Assembly (NCBI GenBank): GCA_028281075.1
Contig: JANQKO010000438.1
Coordinates: forward strand, 1 to 7,053
Reading direction: 5' to 3'
Origin: Alphaproteobacteria bacterium
Lineage (GTDB): Bacteria > Pseudomonadota > Alphaproteobacteria > GCA-2731375
Length of the DNA: 7,053 nt
The notes under the pieces were generated by a model. That model was given only the letters and a program-made list of their open reading frames with translations. It did not search any database and was not told where the DNA came from. A program made the position numbers and the translations under genes. Below are positions 6,748-7,053 of the stretch, piece by piece; positions within the stretch are counted from its first letter, which is position 1; each line of letters opens with the position of its first letter.

Positions 6748-6762
6748 TAGGGACTGTCCCTA
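6748..6762. repeat. Perfect palindrome TAGGGACTGTCCCTA
   Basis: Seven-base arms (TAGGGAC / GTCCCTA) flank a single central T. The AGGGACTGTCCCT core resembles, from memory, short sequences found beside IS200-like Y1/RAYT transposases in many proteobacteria, but no transposase gene is present here. It is AT-richer than its surroundings. Confidence 0.5.
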
Positions 6763-6792
6763 TTGATTTCCCGTGCGAAGAAATCCACCGTC

Positions 6793-6845
6793 GTCATGCC
6801 GGCGGAGCCTGCCCCGGCGCAGGCCGGGGGTCGGCATCCATGGGC
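6793..6845 (+). repeat. Palindromic repeat unit, copy 1
   Basis: This 53-base unit starts GTCATGCCGGCGGAG and ends CATCCATGGGC. It contains an internal hairpin (GCCTGC / GCAGGC) and outer complementary ends (ATGCCG / CGGCAT). It is matched in inverted orientation by 6878-6930 at 46 of 53 positions. Confidence 0.85.
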
Positions 6846-6877
6846 TTCGCCAGTAAGCGCCGCGCCGGCGGTCGGGT

Positions 6878-6930
6878 GCCTATGGATAGCCACCCCCGGC
6901 CTGCGCCCGGGCAGGCTCCACCGGTATGAC
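6878..6930 (-). repeat. Palindromic repeat unit, copy 2 (inverted)
   Basis: The reverse complement of this segment aligns without gaps to 6793-6845 with seven mismatches. The 32-base spacer (6846-6877) would be the loop of a very long hairpin in RNA or extruded DNA. Confidence 0.85.
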
Positions 6931-6959
6931 CTTGGCGGGAGACCGTTGCCGGTGCCAAG
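6931..6959. repeat. Small nested inverted repeat between units 2 and 3
   Basis: CTTGGC (6931-6936) pairs with GCCAAG (6954-6959), and inside it ACCG pairs with CGGT around a TTGC loop, with a five-base bulge on the left side. It directly abuts repeat copy 2. Confidence 0.4.
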
Positions 6960-6993
6960 AACCCGAAGACCTTGTCGTTCGACGGGCGGTTAG

Positions 6994-7024
6994 GCCCATG
7001 GATGCCGGCCTCCGCCGGCATGAC
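6994..7024 (-). repeat. Palindromic repeat unit, copy 3 (short form, inverted)
   Basis: Its reverse complement shares the first 15 bases (GTCATGCCGGCGGAG) and the last 14 bases (CGGCATCCATGGGC) with copy 1 but lacks about 22 internal bases. The remaining unit is itself a hairpin (ATGCCGGC, loop GGAG, GCCGGCAT). It has the same orientation as copy 2. Confidence 0.8.
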
Positions 7025-7053
7025 AATGGGGGGCGGGTCTTCGGCGCATTCTT

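Larger units (their letters stand above)
6654..7053. other. Non-coding, repeat-rich region downstream of accA
   Basis: These 400 bases hold no credible gene. Short open frames on both strands run through the palindromic repeats and encode low-complexity peptides that only mirror the repeat sequence; none has a family motif. Contents in order are a hairpin after accA, a perfect 15-base palindrome at 6748-6762, three related repeat units between 6793 and 7024, and unassigned G-rich sequence to the window end. The next gene lies beyond the edge. Confidence 0.7.

Noticed and set aside
6793..6930. CRISPR array or toxin-antitoxin operator
   Set aside because: The units are inverted rather than direct, are not evenly spaced, and no cas or small two-gene module is nearby.
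6690..7021. Several 75-80-codon frames on both strands after accA
   Set aside because: They run through the palindromic repeats, and their peptides simply translate the repeat. No ribosome sites or conserved motifs support them.

Overview
The window is GC-rich chromosomal DNA that reads as an alphaproteobacterium, probably Rhodospirillales or a close relative. This rests on protein flavour, codon bias to G/C, and the gene order aroK-aroB-CNNM/CorC next to xerD and accA. It is an inference from recalled family patterns; no search was run.

Left part (1-2463, minus strand): a three-gene run transcribed right to left. It is aroK (shikimate kinase), aroB (3-dehydroquinate synthase, joined to aroK by an ATGA overlap) and, 57 bases on, the N-terminal part of a CorC/CNNM-type membrane protein cut by the window edge. 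The two aro genes supply consecutive-pathway enzymes for chorismate.

Middle (2464-2699): a divergent intergenic region with two back-to-back candidate extended -10 elements and a GC-rich hairpin on the aroK side.

Right part (2700-6653, plus strand): a 46-residue single-pass membrane peptide, overlapped by a 620-residue exported, helix-rich protein of unknown function with a TTG start. Then come xerD (tyrosine recombinase for chromosome dimer resolution) and accA (acetyl-CoA carboxylase carboxyltransferase alpha subunit). The first three are tightly packed and probably co-transcribed. accA has a 73-base gap with a consensus TTGACA box and may also have its own promoter.

Right end (6654-7053): no credible gene. 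It holds a hairpin just after accA, a short perfect palindrome, and a cluster of three related palindromic repeat units (6793-7024) whose outer ends are perfect 15-bp inverted repeats. This looks like a dispersed intergenic repeat or miniature element.

Most of the window is housekeeping. The least understood parts are the small-peptide/620-residue exported protein pair and the repeat cluster. I see no evidence for a defence system, CRISPR, prophage or RNA gene.
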